The notes: generated from the sequence alone by a model not told the origin. Shown: positions 1 through 10,945, counted from the stretch's first letter. The stretch is DNA of 64,000 bases from Phymatolithon calcareum (GCA_977006965.1 OZ345377.1:2046001-2110000); one strand, 5' to 3'. Translations and numbers: made by a program.

Positions 1-127
1 TCAGCTGCACGACTGCAAACTGCAAGCAAATTACAATGCTCAGAACTGAAGATCCTTATTTTTTGTTTAGTTTTTAGCAATTCGTTGCGCGGTAACTATC
101 GGTACATCATGTTCGATCCATCTGCAT

Positions 128-240
128 TTCGTCTGTGCAACCAACTGGAGGAAAGTCGGCATCTTTCTAGGCATATTCTATTAGCAATGAAAATTCAGCT
201 TCATTAATCGGAATTTCATAGATTCACGTCAATGGCTCTA
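128..240 (+). repeat. MULE-associated dispersed repeat, copy 1
   Basis: The stretch has the same order of short blocks as 59722-59865 and as the minus strand of 16885-17040, which lies inside the MULE. All three contain GAGGAAAGTCGG, later a block like TCGGAATTG or TCGGAATTT, and then a TCACGTCAATGGCTC-type block. It is the most diverged of the three. It ends where the LINE-B reverse transcriptase fragment begins, so a LINE probably inserted into it. Confidence 0.5.
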
Positions 241-244
241 GCCA

Positions 245-1087
245 CAACATTAAAGCTGCCTACGACTCCGCACCAAGGAATAAGCTTGCAGAGAGAATAA
301 GGAAGGTGCTGGAACCAGAGATCACCGAAACGGTTATTCCATTTCTGGATCCCTCATTCATACAGACAAGAGACGACGGGGAGTCCGTCTGGTACTACAT
401 TGACAGAGAAGTTCATCAGGGGTCCCCTCTCGGTCCGTGCCTGTACAATATCTTCATGGACACGTTTGCCGTTGCTCTAGACTCCATTCCGAAAAATATC
501 ACAAAAGAGCCAGCCAAAATATTCGCAGACGACGTGAAATTATCCGCAAAATCAGTGGAAGGCCTCCAAAGTATCCTGGATATTGCCTCGGAGTGGGCGC
601 AGAGAAATCGTATGGTGTGGAACACCGTGAAAAGCGTAGTTCTTTGGACCAAGGACACGGCAGGTCATAGCTTCCGGCTCTCAGGGCGGCGGCTAATGAC
701 TCTCCGGGAGGAAAATACCTTGCGGTAACACTAACGGAACGGGAGTTGCAGACACCAAACTGACAGACAGGATCAAGAAATCCAAAAATGTGCTTGGGTA
801 TCTTCGTCGGCTGGGCGTGTTTACTAATGGTGTCTACCCCGCGTGGGGGATTAGGCTGTATAAATCTCTTGCGCAGTCAAGATGGGAATATGCTCTTCAC
901 CTCACACTTTGGACCGCGAAGGTGACCTCGGAAGTCAGGAAGGTTGAATCTATGTTCTTCGGGCAAATCCTTGGGAAACCAGGAAAAAGAAGCTTGGACA
1001 GGTGCAGGGCCATGTGTCGCATCCTCTAACCCAAGGGAAGAAGAGAAGTCCTTGCAAGACGCTTTGTGCAGAGATTGATAAGAAGAG
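245..1087 (+). pseudogene. LINE-B reverse transcriptase fragment (degenerate)
   Basis: Frames 306-728 and 790-1029 together read as the middle of a non-LTR reverse transcriptase. Visible motifs are AAYDSAPR near the start, HQGSPLGPCLYNIFMD, the catalytic FADDVKL (FADD variant of YADD), WAQRNRMVWNT and a degraded RWEYALHLTLW. The protein continues past a stop as CRIL and FVQRLIRR, matching the LINE-B copy at 54.1-55.2 kb. It has frameshifts and stops and lacks the endonuclease and the 3' end. It stops where the minus-strand LINE-C 3' end starts, so LINE-C appears to have inserted here. It cannot be functional. Confidence 0.75.
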
Positions 1088-3330
1088 GGGATATATGTTG
1101 ATTTATTTTAAAAGCTCACAAAGCCTCAATTTGAGTAACAGGGCAGCTTCTCGTTGTTTTTCATACTCATCTCTCTACTATCCTTCTAATATCTCCTTAA
1201 TCCGAATTTCTCTCCCTCTGAGGGCCCGAGTAAGTCTTTTGTATTTATATTCCGTTTCTTAGTCCATCTTTATAGACCGTAATATACGTTGCAACACGAT
1301 AAGCTCCACCACAGCATCAGTCCCAAAGTACTTTGCCAGAATGGATTTTCTCCACAAAGGAAATCTGTTGAAAATGACTCTCAAGAATCTCAACCGCGCA
1401 GTTCTGACCCTTATATATAACACTCCTGGTAGGTCGATCGGTACGCCGATCAGGATTTTAACTGTCCGGACCTCTTCTTCCAACGACCAGACTTTGACTG
1501 CTGCTTGTAGGAGTCGCTTTTTTGACACCATACCTTCTTCCGCTTGTTTCAGAGATTCTTTAAGGTGTTCGTCTTCCCCGAGATACCCAATGTCCTTTGA
1601 TACGTCTTACAGATCATCTTCTCTTCCCTGGTATTCTTCTGAAAGCTTCAGGAACTTCCTCCGTCTTACAAAGCTTAAGGCGAACCTTTCAGCCTGGTGC
1701 ATTCTCCTCATCTGTGGGCTGGCGAGACGGCAGAGCACTCGCAGCCTGCCAGTATCCCTAGACCCCGGAGGAGTCACAGATATGCTAATGATGCAACGAC
1801 TAAAGAATGCAAAGACGGCCGTGTACGAATTGCGTACACTGGGAGTGTTCAAGAAAGGGTTAAGTACACAGAAGTGTATTCAGATATACAAGGCGGAAGT
1901 TCAGCCACGCTGGGAGTAGGCAATGCACTTAACGCCCTGGTCAGAAGGCGTACAAAATGCCGTCAAGGAAGTAGAAGCAACATTCTTCAACCAAGTATTC
2001 AGACCACTGGCACGAGGAAGGACGGATAGGCTCCGTCTCAGTTGCAGGATCCAGACGGCCCCACATCGTCGAGAAATCTTGGCCTTCAAAATGCTGAGAA
2101 GGAACAAGGAGAAGGAACGTTTGTATCCAAATAAAGTACCCGAAAGCAGAAAAAACCATGAATGGCAGTACACAAGGAAAGACCACCCCGCGATGGACAC
2201 CAGAGAGCCGTTTAGTGAAGCCGTAAAGCATGTCCAAACAAACCAGTCTTCGCAAACACTTCGATCTGAAGGAGACCGCCTAGAATCGAATCGGAAAAGG
2301 AAGATTCCATACGATAAGACAAGTGAATTACCAGAATTCCTCAAGTTCTCGAAGGTGAAACACAGACAACTCGCGCTGCAGTATGCCTGCGGAAGATTCT
2401 CACAGGTGTCAACAAGTTTGGCCGAAGAATTCGGCACAAGAGCCAGAGAGCATATGGAGACCCTTGAAAGTACGCTAGCAGGGTACGACCTAGAAGAAGA
2501 AAAACGACTAGAAGCAGAAAAGGCGCTAGTCAAGCTCTTACTATTTAGCAAGACACTCATAGAACGCATGGAGAACGAAGAAGGCCTGTATTGATTCGTA
2601 TAAGGCAAGGCAAAAAGCGGTCGAGTCCAGGCACCAGCAAACCTGTAGAGGACTGAGATAGGATTACTTTGAATCCTGAGTTTTCCCGTCTACCATTCTA
2701 GTGGGCGTTTCGTGAGCTGCACAAGGGTAGTTAGCATCAGAGGAAGCCTCGCCCATATCTTCGGAAGTCTGTGGGGCTTTTAAATAAACTTGAATAAAAC
2801 ACTCGCATCCTCTCCCTTCGATACTCGGCATATTTTCCGAAAACGTATCTGTAGAAAAGACCTTCTGCTGCTTCAATTGCTGATAGTAGCCGTTTCGTGA
2901 TCGGGGTCAGGTGAATGGCATACTCCCATTTGGGGAGAATCAACGACTTGAAAATCCTGATCCACGTGGCTGGTTGGAGTCCTCTGACGTTCAAGCCAAT
3001 TTGGTTGAGTTTGTGTATGTCTCCCATCGCATTCCGAACTCCTGAGATTGCTGTATTGTCGGTGACTCCGCTGTTGTTCGTACTGATCCCGTGGTAGGAC
3101 AGTCTCGAGGCCTGGTGCAGCTCTTTTACTACAAGGAAGAATTTCTTCTTTGGGAGTCCTTTGTACTTAAGGACCTCGCTCTTTCCTGTCCATTTCATGG
3201 AGTTCTCGACTGCCCCCTTCGTAGCTATGTCCAATAGTTATTGCAATCCTTTTGAATTCTTTCCTGAAGAAGAAAGTCATCCGCAAATAGCTGTGCTGGG
3301 TGGTCAGACACTGTTCTTGTTATTTGGGTA
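1088..3330 (-). mobile_element. LINE-C copy on the minus strand, split by a LINE-A insertion
   Basis: Two blocks read as one minus-strand element. The block 3330-2812 encodes LFADDFLLQ, KWTGKSEVLKYKG, LPKWEYAIHLTP and AEGLFYRYVFGKYA. The block 1735-1088 continues with RVLCRL, RRMHQAERFA, FNRFPLWRKSILAKYFG and VVELIVLQRIL. The same order occurs without a break in LINE-C at 51672-52394. The 3' end lies at low coordinates and reads GAGCTTTTAAAATAAATC on the minus strand. Stops and frameshifts make it inactive. The gap between the blocks is the LINE-A copy at 1748-2799. Confidence 0.75.
1748..2799 (+). mobile_element. LINE-A copy, 5'-truncated, inserted into LINE-C
   Basis: The element starts inside the RT thumb or linker region (DPGGVTDMLMMQRL at about 1760) and runs through the C-terminal domain (ORF 1923-2594, ending RMENEEGLY). 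A stop follows QPRWE at 1919. The 3' UTR has a stem-loop near 2690-2712 and the end GTGGGGCTTTTAAATAAACTTG. It is bounded by a 12 bp direct repeat, CACTCGCAGCCT at 1736-1747 and CACTCGCATCCT at 2800-2811, one mismatch apart, which I read as the target-site duplication. The repeat falls inside LINE-C coding sequence, so this copy is younger than that LINE-C. Confidence 0.8.
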
Positions 3331-3337
3331 GGGGAGG

Positions 3338-3880
3338 AAATTGTAGGTTTTTATTTTAGAAGCCCTCAACGCCGGCGCACGCCGACACCAGAGCAGCTTC
3401 GCATTGCGCTGTAACCCTTCCAGGGAAGATTACAGCATATCGCCTCTATCATCACACCATCATCTCCTCTTGCATCTCGCTTTCTAGCATCATTAATTTG
3501 TCCATCGCTTGTTTCACTTCCTCTTCTGTTCTATCATTCATCTGTAGTTGCGTTAGGTTGAGTTGAAGGGTTTCCAGCAGCATCGCTGCTAGTTTATCGT
3601 AGTTTTCGATATATGCCGAGGGATTTCGCGGACGGAAGCGGCCGAAAAACCATTTGACTGCCCAAAGTCTTTGTTTTCTCGACTTGATTTGGATTACGGG
3701 GTTTGGATTCTCGCTCATATCGATGGCGATATTGCGTTCTTTGGCCTTCTCCGTCTCGCTACATGCCCAATAGGTTCGCAGTTTCTCATCCTTGTGAGTT
3801 ACCTTCCTTCCACGGCCCCCTTCGCTGGGACATTCAGCAGCCTTTCTTAGGTATCTTACCTGCGATAGAGATGGTTGCAC
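3338..3880 (-). mobile_element. LINE-B 3' fragment (minus)
   Basis: The ORF at 3452-3910 on the minus strand has the LINE-B C-terminal signature: a charged linker (KERNIAIDMSENPNP), VIQIKSRKQRLWAVKWFFGRF, a helical tail and the end MQEEMMV. The full-frame equivalent lies at 54.8-55.09 kb (VLQIRSRKHRLLAVKWFFGRF, ending LEEMIV). After the stop codon the minus strand ends with GAGGGCTTCTAAAATAAAAA, the LINE-B 3' terminus. The 5' side is truncated and I did not find a clear target duplication. Confidence 0.75.
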
Positions 3881-3990
3881 TAGAACAGAGTTACTAACTC
3901 TGAGTAGCACTCATTTCCAGCTTCATCTAATATGAGCCATGAAGTTGAATATGAGGACAAGCTTGTCACAAAACCACTTGTTAGAAAAGA

Positions 3991-4186
3991 GACGAGAAGA
4001 AGAGGGGTGATTCCTTCTGATACTCTGTTTTTTCGACTGAAATGCAATACGAAGAAGGACGGATCTGAGGATAGGGTCCTACAAGATAGAAAATCAGTAG
4101 AAGAGCCGCTCGAGGGGGAGCAGGACCCGAGGAAGCCTTGCCCATATATCCGTAAGACTGTGGGGCTTTCAAAAATAAACAAAAAA
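3991..4186 (+). mobile_element. LINE-A tail-only insertion (196 bp)
   Basis: Only the 3' end is present, ending GGAAGCCTTGCCCATATATC and then GTGGGGCTTTCAAAAATAAAC plus a short A run. It is flanked by the perfect 15 bp repeat ACTTGTTAGAAAAGA at 3976-3990 and 4187-4201. Extreme 5' truncation with a target duplication is the hallmark of target-primed reverse transcription. No coding content is expected. The ORFs read across this stretch on either strand are therefore not genes. Confidence 0.85.
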
Positions 4187-4269
4187 ACTTGTTAGAAAAG
4201 AAAGACAAATCAAGGAGGTCTGCAACATTGGATTATGTCAGCTAAGAATTTTTCGAAAAACGTACCTGT

Positions 4270-4480
4270 TACTAACAGTTACTTTGGGGGAGGCTTGAGG
4301 CCTTGTTTTAAAAAATAAACCAATAGCATATCCCTACCAAGGAAGTCTTCGATAGATCGCGAAGTTGAAGCATATCAGTTATTTTCATAACAGCCCTTGC
4401 GAGTGCTACCGACACGGACGGCAGTGAGAACTTGCCCTGCTACTCAAACTGAGGTTTTGGAGCCTTTTTAAACATCACCT
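4270..4480 (+). repeat. Two LINE-like 3' tail remnants
   Basis: GAGGCTTGAGGCCTTGTTTT followed by AAAAAATAAACC near 4288-4320, and GCCCTGCTACTCAAACTGAG followed by GTTTTGGAGCCTTTTTAAAC near 4433-4472, resemble the LINE-C 3' end (CCTGTTACTC, GGGAGCTTTTAAAATAAATC). No flanking duplications were found, so these could be decayed copies or chance similarity. Confidence 0.35.
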
Positions 4481-6166
4481 ATACCTTGCTTATGCAAGAA
4501 TGGAGCTGCGCGTCGTCCACTGATACCAGTATTTTAGTATAAAATAATATTTTTATATTTCTAGACGGTAAGGAGGCGTTTATAAGACCTGGCAAGCCTG
4601 CGTACATTAGTAAAAATTTTCGCCCACTTCAGACACGCATTTACATCCTCTTGTACAAGGCTTAAAGGGCTTGACACATAAAGCGAGCTGGTTTGACCGA
4701 GAAGATTTTTGCCTTGAACTTTAGAGAAATAATTCCCTGATTGTTATGAACAAGACTAGACCAAGCCGAGTACGAAAACAAGTACTACTTGAATTCAGGG
4801 AGAAACGTACAGTATTGCCCGTAGGTTTTTCGCCCAGAAATTGCAGAAGCTGATTGAGCAAAAAAACGGACGCCCTGAAACACAAAGCCAATAATTCTTG
4901 GCCTATAGAAAAAGACAATTAAGACAAAATAAGACACTCGTACAATCAAATCTCCTCCAGCGCAGCGGACCTGCCTCAGTTACATTTGTCTGTTGGATGT
5001 TGTGAGTGGACTTCGGCCATCAATTTTGCCCCAGGATCGAAACATCCACTTAAAGACCTCCATCGTTCTGCTATTCAACACTCGTGACGATACTGAACAT
5101 ATAGCTTTATACAGGGGGACAATCATAGTGCATCTTGAGCATTGACTGTCGAATAACTTATAAGCCTCTGCATGGGTCTCGCGACTCTAACCTCCCCGGC
5201 TGAAAAGAGGGCTCAAGAACAAGACCCTCGGCAACAGCACAACTGAAAGTTGCTTCTTTTTATCAAAATGCCCTGCATCTCTCTACAAGTTAAGCTCGAG
5301 CCCTTTGTATCTGCATTAAGACTAATTTGTAGACTATGCCGTTGCCGCCTACGAAGTTCATCAGCAGCATTTCCTTGAGCGCGAGTTTGAAGAGTCGAAC
5401 GGATCAAGTACCTCTAATCAGTTTCAAATCTGCATACTGTTGTGTTCACCAGTGACAGCAACGTCACCTAAGGAGCACTGTAATGCTCGCGCCGTTCCAA
5501 CGTGGAACGGTCAGTAGAAGTGGTACCCTCTCGTGTGATATTCGCGCACAACAGCAATTTGGATCGCGCGCGAAGAAGCATATTGCGCGGCATTTGGAAG
5601 ACGGCAATCGAGGCGCGTGTTTTTGTCCCATGACGTGCTGCGAAGGTATTGCGGGACGGAAATGGTGTGAGATCGAAACGGACCAAACTCTTCGTCTCTC
5701 TTCACGGACGGTCGCCAGGCTCAAAACTCGTGCAAATGACCTTCTCTGAGCTTTTCTTCGTCCTTCCCTCATCAATATAGAGTCACTGCAAAGACTCTCT
5801 TCTCTCGAGTGAGTTGAAGTAGGGTGTTCTTTTTCTGACAAGGAATCGCGAAGTAAGGAGGTAGGGCTCTACTAATTGTGAAAAATATAGCTTTCCTGAT
5901 TTACTACCAAGTAGTTTCTTCACGTCCGCTCCACCTCTATTTCTTTAAAAACTGCAACTCAATGGAAAATGGTTCCTAAAAGGCAATGTGAGGTTTCACT
6001 AATGAGGAACACAGAATTTAAGCTATATGAGGACATTCGAGAGCAATTTAAAGCAGAAAGTCTGTCCTACTTCTGAAAAAGATAGCCTTCATGATTTATT
6101 CAGAGTATTGACAAACCCGCCGCTTCCAGAGATATTCTATAAACAAGCTACATTTTCAGTCCTGGT
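4481..6166. other. Stretch with no recognised gene
   Basis: No conserved domain is recognisable. The longest frame is on the minus strand at 5464-5841 (125 codons, Arg/Ser-rich, no known motif). Overlapping frames on both strands in the same stretch suggest base composition rather than a gene. A perfect 8 bp stem (CCGTTCCA at 5492-5499 with TGGAACGG at 5503-5510, 3 nt loop) lies inside it. The part nearest 6166 is downstream sequence of the bHLH gene. Confidence 0.4.
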
Positions 6167-7084
6167 TTAACTCGATAGAGAGCTTTCCTGCAACTGCAAG
6201 CCAGGATACGCATCGAGCACATACTTCACCGCAGCATCCACAATATCCGCCTTCTTATTCAGCCGTAAATTCGGGTTCGCTTTCAGCAGCGCATCCTTGA
6301 GCTGTTGCAAGCCCTGATCTATCCTCAGTCTGCTTGATCTCGTATGCGCATTGTGCCTATCTTTCTTCTCCTTCTCGGTCATCTGGCTCAACCTTCTCCC
6401 AGAACGCTGCCGACGACCCTGTGCGAAACGCCGCTGCAAACCATCCGCCACAAACTCACCGCCGAGACCGATGCCGGCCATGCTTGCCACACCGGGGATC
6501 GCACCGCTTTCGAAAGAAGATCCGTGGTGTCCATCGCGGAAAGTGGAACCACCTAGCAGCGGATGCGTAAAAGGGAACCCGTTATCACCCGCACCGTCCT
6601 CATTCGGACGATGACCGGCGTCCATGGACACTCCAAACTCGCGCATGCTGCGATGTGGATGCTCCTCTCCCTCCACCTTGCTGCGCGAAAATTGGGGTAA
6701 AGTCCTATTTGTCGGGCTGTAAGCACCAAGTCCATGCGAGTTGGGCACGTTTCGATACTGCTGGTGCGCCGAGTTACTGGCATGATATTGCTGGTTTTGC
6801 TGCGGCGACGAGAAGGAACCACCGGAAAAGAAACGATGAGCAGTTGCCTGTTGCTGGGACGTCTGAACCTGACCTTGCGGCATCTGGCCTTGAATGCGGT
6901 GCATGTCTTGCGCAGAGAAGGCAGTTGTGGACACTCGGAGGTGCGGCGGAGTCGGAGTGTGCGACTGGAATAACGGGACCGGGTTCATATCTTGTGAACG
7001 GGAGAAAGGTACACTGCCGACGAGGCTCATGTTGTTGCTGGCTTTCGGGGCCTGTTGTGTGTGAGCCAAGCGGGAGGTCTGCAT
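6167..7084 (-). CDS. Basic helix-loop-helix (bHLH) family protein, 305 aa
   Basis: This is a single uninterrupted ORF with an ATG start at 7084. Residues 1-230 are low complexity, rich in Gln, Ser, His and Gly, as in many transcription factors (for example QTSQQQA at 75-81 and a Gly-rich stretch at 177-210). Residues 222-254 are basic (QGRRQRSGRR, then KEKKDRHNAHTRSSRLR). They run into helix 1 (about 255-268, QGLQQLKDALL), a loop (269-277) and helix 2 (278-293, KADIVDAAVKYVLDAY), which is the bHLH layout. His5 and Arg13 of the usual basic region are present (H244, R252), but the E-box-reading Glu9 is Thr (T248). DNA specificity may therefore be unusual, or the protein may act as a dimer partner. 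It probably works in the nucleus. No intron is needed to read it. The domain call is firm; the target genes are unknown. Confidence 0.8.
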   Translation of the reverse strand: MQTSRLAHTQQAPKASNNMSLVGSVPFSRSQDMNPVPLFQSHTPTPPHLRVSTTAFSAQDMHRIQGQMPQGQVQTSQQQATAHRFFSGGSFSSPQQNQQYHASNSAHQQYRNVPNSHGLGAYSPTNRTLPQFSRSKVEGEEHPHRSMREFGVSMDAGHRPNEDGAGDNGFPFTHPLLGGSTFRDGHHGSSFESGAIPGVASMAGIGLGGEFVADGLQRRFAQGRRQRSGRRLSQMTEKEKKDRHNAHTRSSRLRIDQGLQQLKDALLKANPNLRLNKKADIVDAAVKYVLDAYPGLQLQESSLSS

Positions 7085-7320
7085 GGTGCTTTTGCGGCAA
7101 AGCGGGTGATCGCGGTATCAGATGCAACACAGAGGGAGGGTGAGTTGCGCTTTAACCTGGTTTTGGCTCGCACAGTAAGTGGGAAACGGCGCCTGTTATG
7201 GCTATCTGGGCGCTAGTGATTTAGGTCTATTCAGAATAAATTGTAATATTTTTGATATTTCGTGGCTTTCAAACAGTACTATTGAACAGTACAGTCAAGT
7301 GAAACGTGGATGTTGAGGGA
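7085..7320 (-). promoter_or_regulatory. Upstream region of the bHLH gene
   Basis: This is the 5' side of the bHLH ORF. It contains two direct copies of AACAGTAC (7272-7279 and 7285-7292), 13 bp apart, about 190 bp from the start codon. The same ACAGTAC core makes the palindromes around the carbonic anhydrase gene at the other end of the window. No TATA box or start site can be assigned with confidence. Confidence 0.3.
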
Positions 7321-8761
7321 AGATCGACTGGTATACCTTGTTCTAAGCGCTAAGATTTCATGCCACGCAGGACAGGCGGAGAATTGTGTCTTGCAAATTT
7401 ACCTAAAAATATACTTTTTGTCAGTCGTAGGTCCAAGGCTTGCCGAATACGATTCTCAGTGTATTCTTGTTTCCAAGGACAGGAAAGATTTTGGAAGTAT
7501 TCAGTCATGATCGGGGCAGAATCACCCCCAAGATGTGTAAAATTCTCCTCAGAAATAAGTTTTCTTCTGATAACCTTGATCTTTTTGACCATTGTGTCAA
7601 CTTTAGCGTTCTTTTGCTCCTTATGGGCTACAAGCTATTGGACCCTATAAGATGAATTGCAGATTTCTATAACTATATGTTTAAACTCGACATCGCTAGC
7701 GGGCGGGAGGAAGAAACCTTGCAGCACTCAACAGTGCTCTCAAAGCAGATACATTTTGGATACCTGAGTTCCAATATCGGAAGAAAAGCGCAAAAACCTA
7801 TAAAAGGATCGTATGCAAGGAAAACGCCGAGGATGTAATGGAGGAATGTAAGGTGCTGTCCAACGATATGCCATTTAGATGGCGAACCCATGGCCCTAAA
7901 GTAGGTTGTCCGTCCGAAATCTCAGTCCGTCACGGAGTCTACTCTCGAGTGATTCCCAGTATACCAACCACAACTTGACAACGGGCTCCAGCATGATCTG
8001 CCCGTGCCAGTGATCGTTGGACGACGGGACAGCCGTTCCTTTGGCAAAGAATAACTGAGTAACGCAAGCTGTAAGATGCAGGCTGTTGGAATTCGTGTAT
8101 GCTTTTTCAAAAGGGCTCAGCAGTCGTACTAGAACTTGGATTAACAGAAACCATGAATTACTAAACGGCATGTATTTCCTCTGCGAAACCTTTTTTCGTC
8201 GAAGTTAGAGAATGGGCATCGTTGAAGAAGTCGTGCATCCAGCACTATGAGGAATGTACGTCTGGAATATGTGCACATATTCAAAACTATCCTTTGGGCA
8301 TTAGTGGACTGCTGTTATGGTGGAGTGCATAATGCAGAAAGTAAACTTGAGGATCTTATGTGCCTATTACTGCACATACAGTGCGCAAGCTGTGTTATGT
8401 CGAATTCAAAAAATTTTCATAGTCTTCTGAAAATGTATACAGTAGATTGAAAACTGGAAACTCGAAAGTGGTCTATGAACCATGAAGTTGTCGACAAGTA
8501 GGTTCAGCGAAATACTCATGCGTCTATAGTCGAAGTCAATCGACCCACTTGGAAATGTACGTCTCAATGTATCATAGCGTGACATCTCAATTGCCAAAGT
8601 ATCTGAGCGTCCTCGATGCACAGTGAGCAAAATAATATAATAATATTGTCACTACGTGACTGCGTTTGTGGCCTGAAGAATCTATCATACCTTTAAACGG
8701 TAGAGTGCGTCAATATGATACAGTGTTCGTGAACGATTTAGTCGCGGGACGCCTTTCCGCA
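7321..8761. other. Stretch with no recognised gene
   Basis: Only short frames occur (up to 96 codons) and none carries a motif I recognise. No LINE 3' end, inverted repeat or tandem repeat was noticed. It may be decayed mobile-element DNA. Confidence 0.35.
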
Positions 8762-8802
8762 TGTTGCTGAGGGCGTTTAATAAATTCCAAATTCAAAAAA
8801 AA
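8762..8802 (+). mobile_element. Very short LINE-E tail insertion (about 40 bp)
   Basis: CTGAGGGCGTTTAATAAATT and then a CCAAATTC plus A run is the LINE-E 3' terminus, matching 12312-12355 and 36142-36178. The flanks are similar: ACGCCTTTCCGCA just before and ACACCTTTCGGCA just after (11 of 13 identical), a plausible aged target duplication. Nothing else of the element is present. Confidence 0.6.
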
Positions 8803-10004
8803 ACACCTTTCGGCAGTCAGTGGAGACGTATTTTTTGTTTTGATTCAAATTTGGGAAGTCGTCATTTGAGAAATTGATTTCTGAATAAGGCAGACATCCG
8901 ATATGCGACTTGCGAGGAAGTTTTTGAATAGGGAGCGTATCTCCTAGTAATTGCATTTCACTTTTTCTAAGAAGTTCCCCAACATCGATTTCAACCCGCT
9001 GATAGCGCTTTGCCATTGAAGGGTTTCATTAAAAACCAATGTGAAGGAGAATCTTCGAGATCTTCATTGGAATCCTCTGCTTGGAGAATATCGACGAGTC
9101 CTAAATATTTAAAACAATGAAGCGCTCTTGAATGGAATCATCTCGTTGACAAAGAACATATTCAAAAACCCGTTCTCCAATAAATACTTGCAGTGCACAA
9201 AGATAGTTCCATGAAAGAGGCGAGCTGCTCCATTGGATTCTAGTGAGCTAGGTGAAATAAAACTTTGCAATCACGACCACGAACTAACCTACTACACGGT
9301 GCGACTCGAGGCATCATGATTATCATTAATGCAGGCTGCTGACATTATTCTCTTCATAAGGCGGAAACCTGAACAGTATTTTTGAGCCTGGCAGAGCCCA
9401 AGTGACTATAAAAAGAGTTAACAATCTCGCTAATTGTCGCGCTTGCTTCTTATCTGGAATACCTTCGTTCTGCACGCAATGGGACAAAACACACGTTTCT
9501 TTATACAATCGTCCGCTCCCGTGTGTGCGGTTACTAGTCGTGGTGAACGACACGATATGTCAGAAAACATCTTCATCCACGTTTTTCTTCAACAACGGGC
9601 TTCGCGCGAGAGCGATCTGATTGTTCCAGCGTGGAATAGAGGGCGCATAATTGCTGGTGAAAAGGTGGAAGACATGAATTCGACTTGTAGCCTCCTCAAT
9701 CAAATAGCAACTGGATTCAGTCAGTTTTGCAGTCGTTCTGCAGTAACTGGCATGAAAGTGGACTCCTCAAACTCCTGCTTACGGTACGGTCGAAAAGCTG
9801 AAGGATCAAAACGGTGTAAACAGTGTTCTGATGAAAATAATTATCATCAGAACAAGAATGTTCTTGTCAGGTTGCACTTCGGACATAAAATTATATCTGA
9901 AGTGTTCAATGCTAGGGCATACGAGCACTTTTGGTAGTCTTCACCCTGGCAAAACTGTGTTCAGTTCATGGGTCTCCTTGCGCTACGTTGCCACAGGGCA
10001 GTGT
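8803..10004. other. Stretch with one unassigned ORF (9434-9937, plus)
   Basis: The plus-strand frame at 9434-9937 (167 codons) has a Cys-containing region (RCKQCSDENNYHQNKN) but no family I recognise. Its first codon is not certain. An opposing frame at 9326-9553 overlaps it. I would not call either a gene without transcript evidence. Confidence 0.3.
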
Positions 10005-10200
10005 CGTCATTTTCCCCTTCGAGGTCCCGAAGGAGGCCAGAGGTGGGTTTTTGTAGCCCACTGAGTCGTCCTACACCAACAAAAAAGAAACTCTTCTTTA
10101 GACAGACTCCAGGCAAAACCCTCTTGGCACTAGGAAAGTTTCCACAAAGCGGCAGAAGATGCGTTTGTTTTAGATAAATATCTCTCTTTCTTCTTCTTCT
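10005..10200 (+). mobile_element. LINE-D 3' UTR copy
   Basis: The sequence GGTCCCGAAGGAGGCCAGAG, then a GTAGCCCACTGAGTCG block, then AAAAAGAAACTCTTC, and finally GCAGAAGATGCGTTTGTTTT ending in TTTCTTCTTCTTC, matches the 3' UTR seen at 47.9, 48.9 and 10.8 kb. The tail is a (CTT)n run rather than poly(A). No coding part is retained here. Confidence 0.7.
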
Positions 10201-10351
10201 GCCTGTGCTAAATTCCGGACATAGCCTTAGATTGGTTTTCAAAACAGAAATTTCTTCAAAGATCTCTTGATGTTTACCTAAAGTTTAGCTTGCAGCTTCC
10301 CAGAAAAAGATTCATTTGCTTTTTCGAAAATCGAGATTGATTTTCCTAAGA

Positions 10352-10402
10352 AGAAGAAGAAGAAGTGTAAGTTTTTTATTTAAAAGTTACCAACGCATCT
10401 GC
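10352..10402 (-). mobile_element. Minimal LINE-D insertion (about 51 bp)
   Basis: On the minus strand this reads GCAGATGCGTTGGTAACTTT, then TAAATAAAAAACTTACA and (CTT)n. It is bounded by TGATTTTCCTAAGA at 10338-10351 and 10403-10416, a perfect 14 bp repeat (the first copy overlaps the CTT tail by a base or two). Only the last ~50 nt of the element were copied. A near-identical event lies at 46226-46277. Confidence 0.8.
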
Positions 10403-10435
10403 TGATTTTCCTAAGAGGGATTCTGCTGCAAAGTT

Positions 10436-10778
10436 TTGGGCAGCTTTCAAGGATATGACCATTCTAGAATTATGGAACACGATTTAGTTCTACCTCCAAA
10501 GCTAAGGTTTCGCTTCAGGTATACCGGACCATTGGGCCTGACGCGCTCGAAATTACCACTGTGTTCAGTCGACACTGAGGTTTCGTTGTCATTTATAGTC
10601 CGAGGCAAAGCTTGTGCTTCGTTAAATAAATATAGCCTTTCCAGAATGCCTCAGACCAAAGCCAGAAAAAATCTTAGGTGTCGTACCTGGACGAGACGTG
10701 AAAGCCACTGTGCAACTTGCTGACAATAGGATAGAATGGAAGAAGCTTAGGCCCTCGAACGGTTGCTAGACCCATTAG
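10436..10778. other. Short stretch between LINE-D insertions, no recognised gene
   Basis: A plus-strand frame at 10436-10723 (95 codons) has no recognisable motif. The flanking DNA on both sides is LINE-D tail sequence, so this is probably old insertion-site DNA. Confidence 0.3.
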
Positions 10779-10945
10779 AAGAAAGGTAGATTTATATTTA
10801 AATGTTACCAACGCATCTGCGGACGCCTGAGTAACTTTCTGAGGGCGAAGAGGTTTTGGCTGGAATCCCTCTATCGAAGAGTTTCTTTTCTTGTTGGTGT
10901 AACACGATTCAGTGGACTACAAAACCCCACCCTAGACCCACTAGG
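10779..10945 (-). mobile_element. LINE-D 3' UTR copy (minus)
   Basis: Read on the minus strand it has the block TCCACTGAATCGTGTTACAC, then AAGAAAAGAAACTCTTCGAT, then GCAGATGCGTTGGTAACATT and a TTTCTTCT tail. It matches the other LINE-D 3' UTR copies in order and spacing. The copy is 5'-truncated within the UTR. Confidence 0.65.

Noticed and set aside
1088-2811. 5' inversion (twin priming) of a single LINE at the head-to-head joint near 1748
   Set aside because: The two sides belong to different families (C and A), and a 12 bp duplication shows a simple insertion of A into C.
3932-4208. Overlapping ORFs on both strands at a LINE tail
   Set aside because: Most of this is the 3' UTR of a LINE-A tail-only insertion with a perfect 15 bp duplication, so the frames are not coding.
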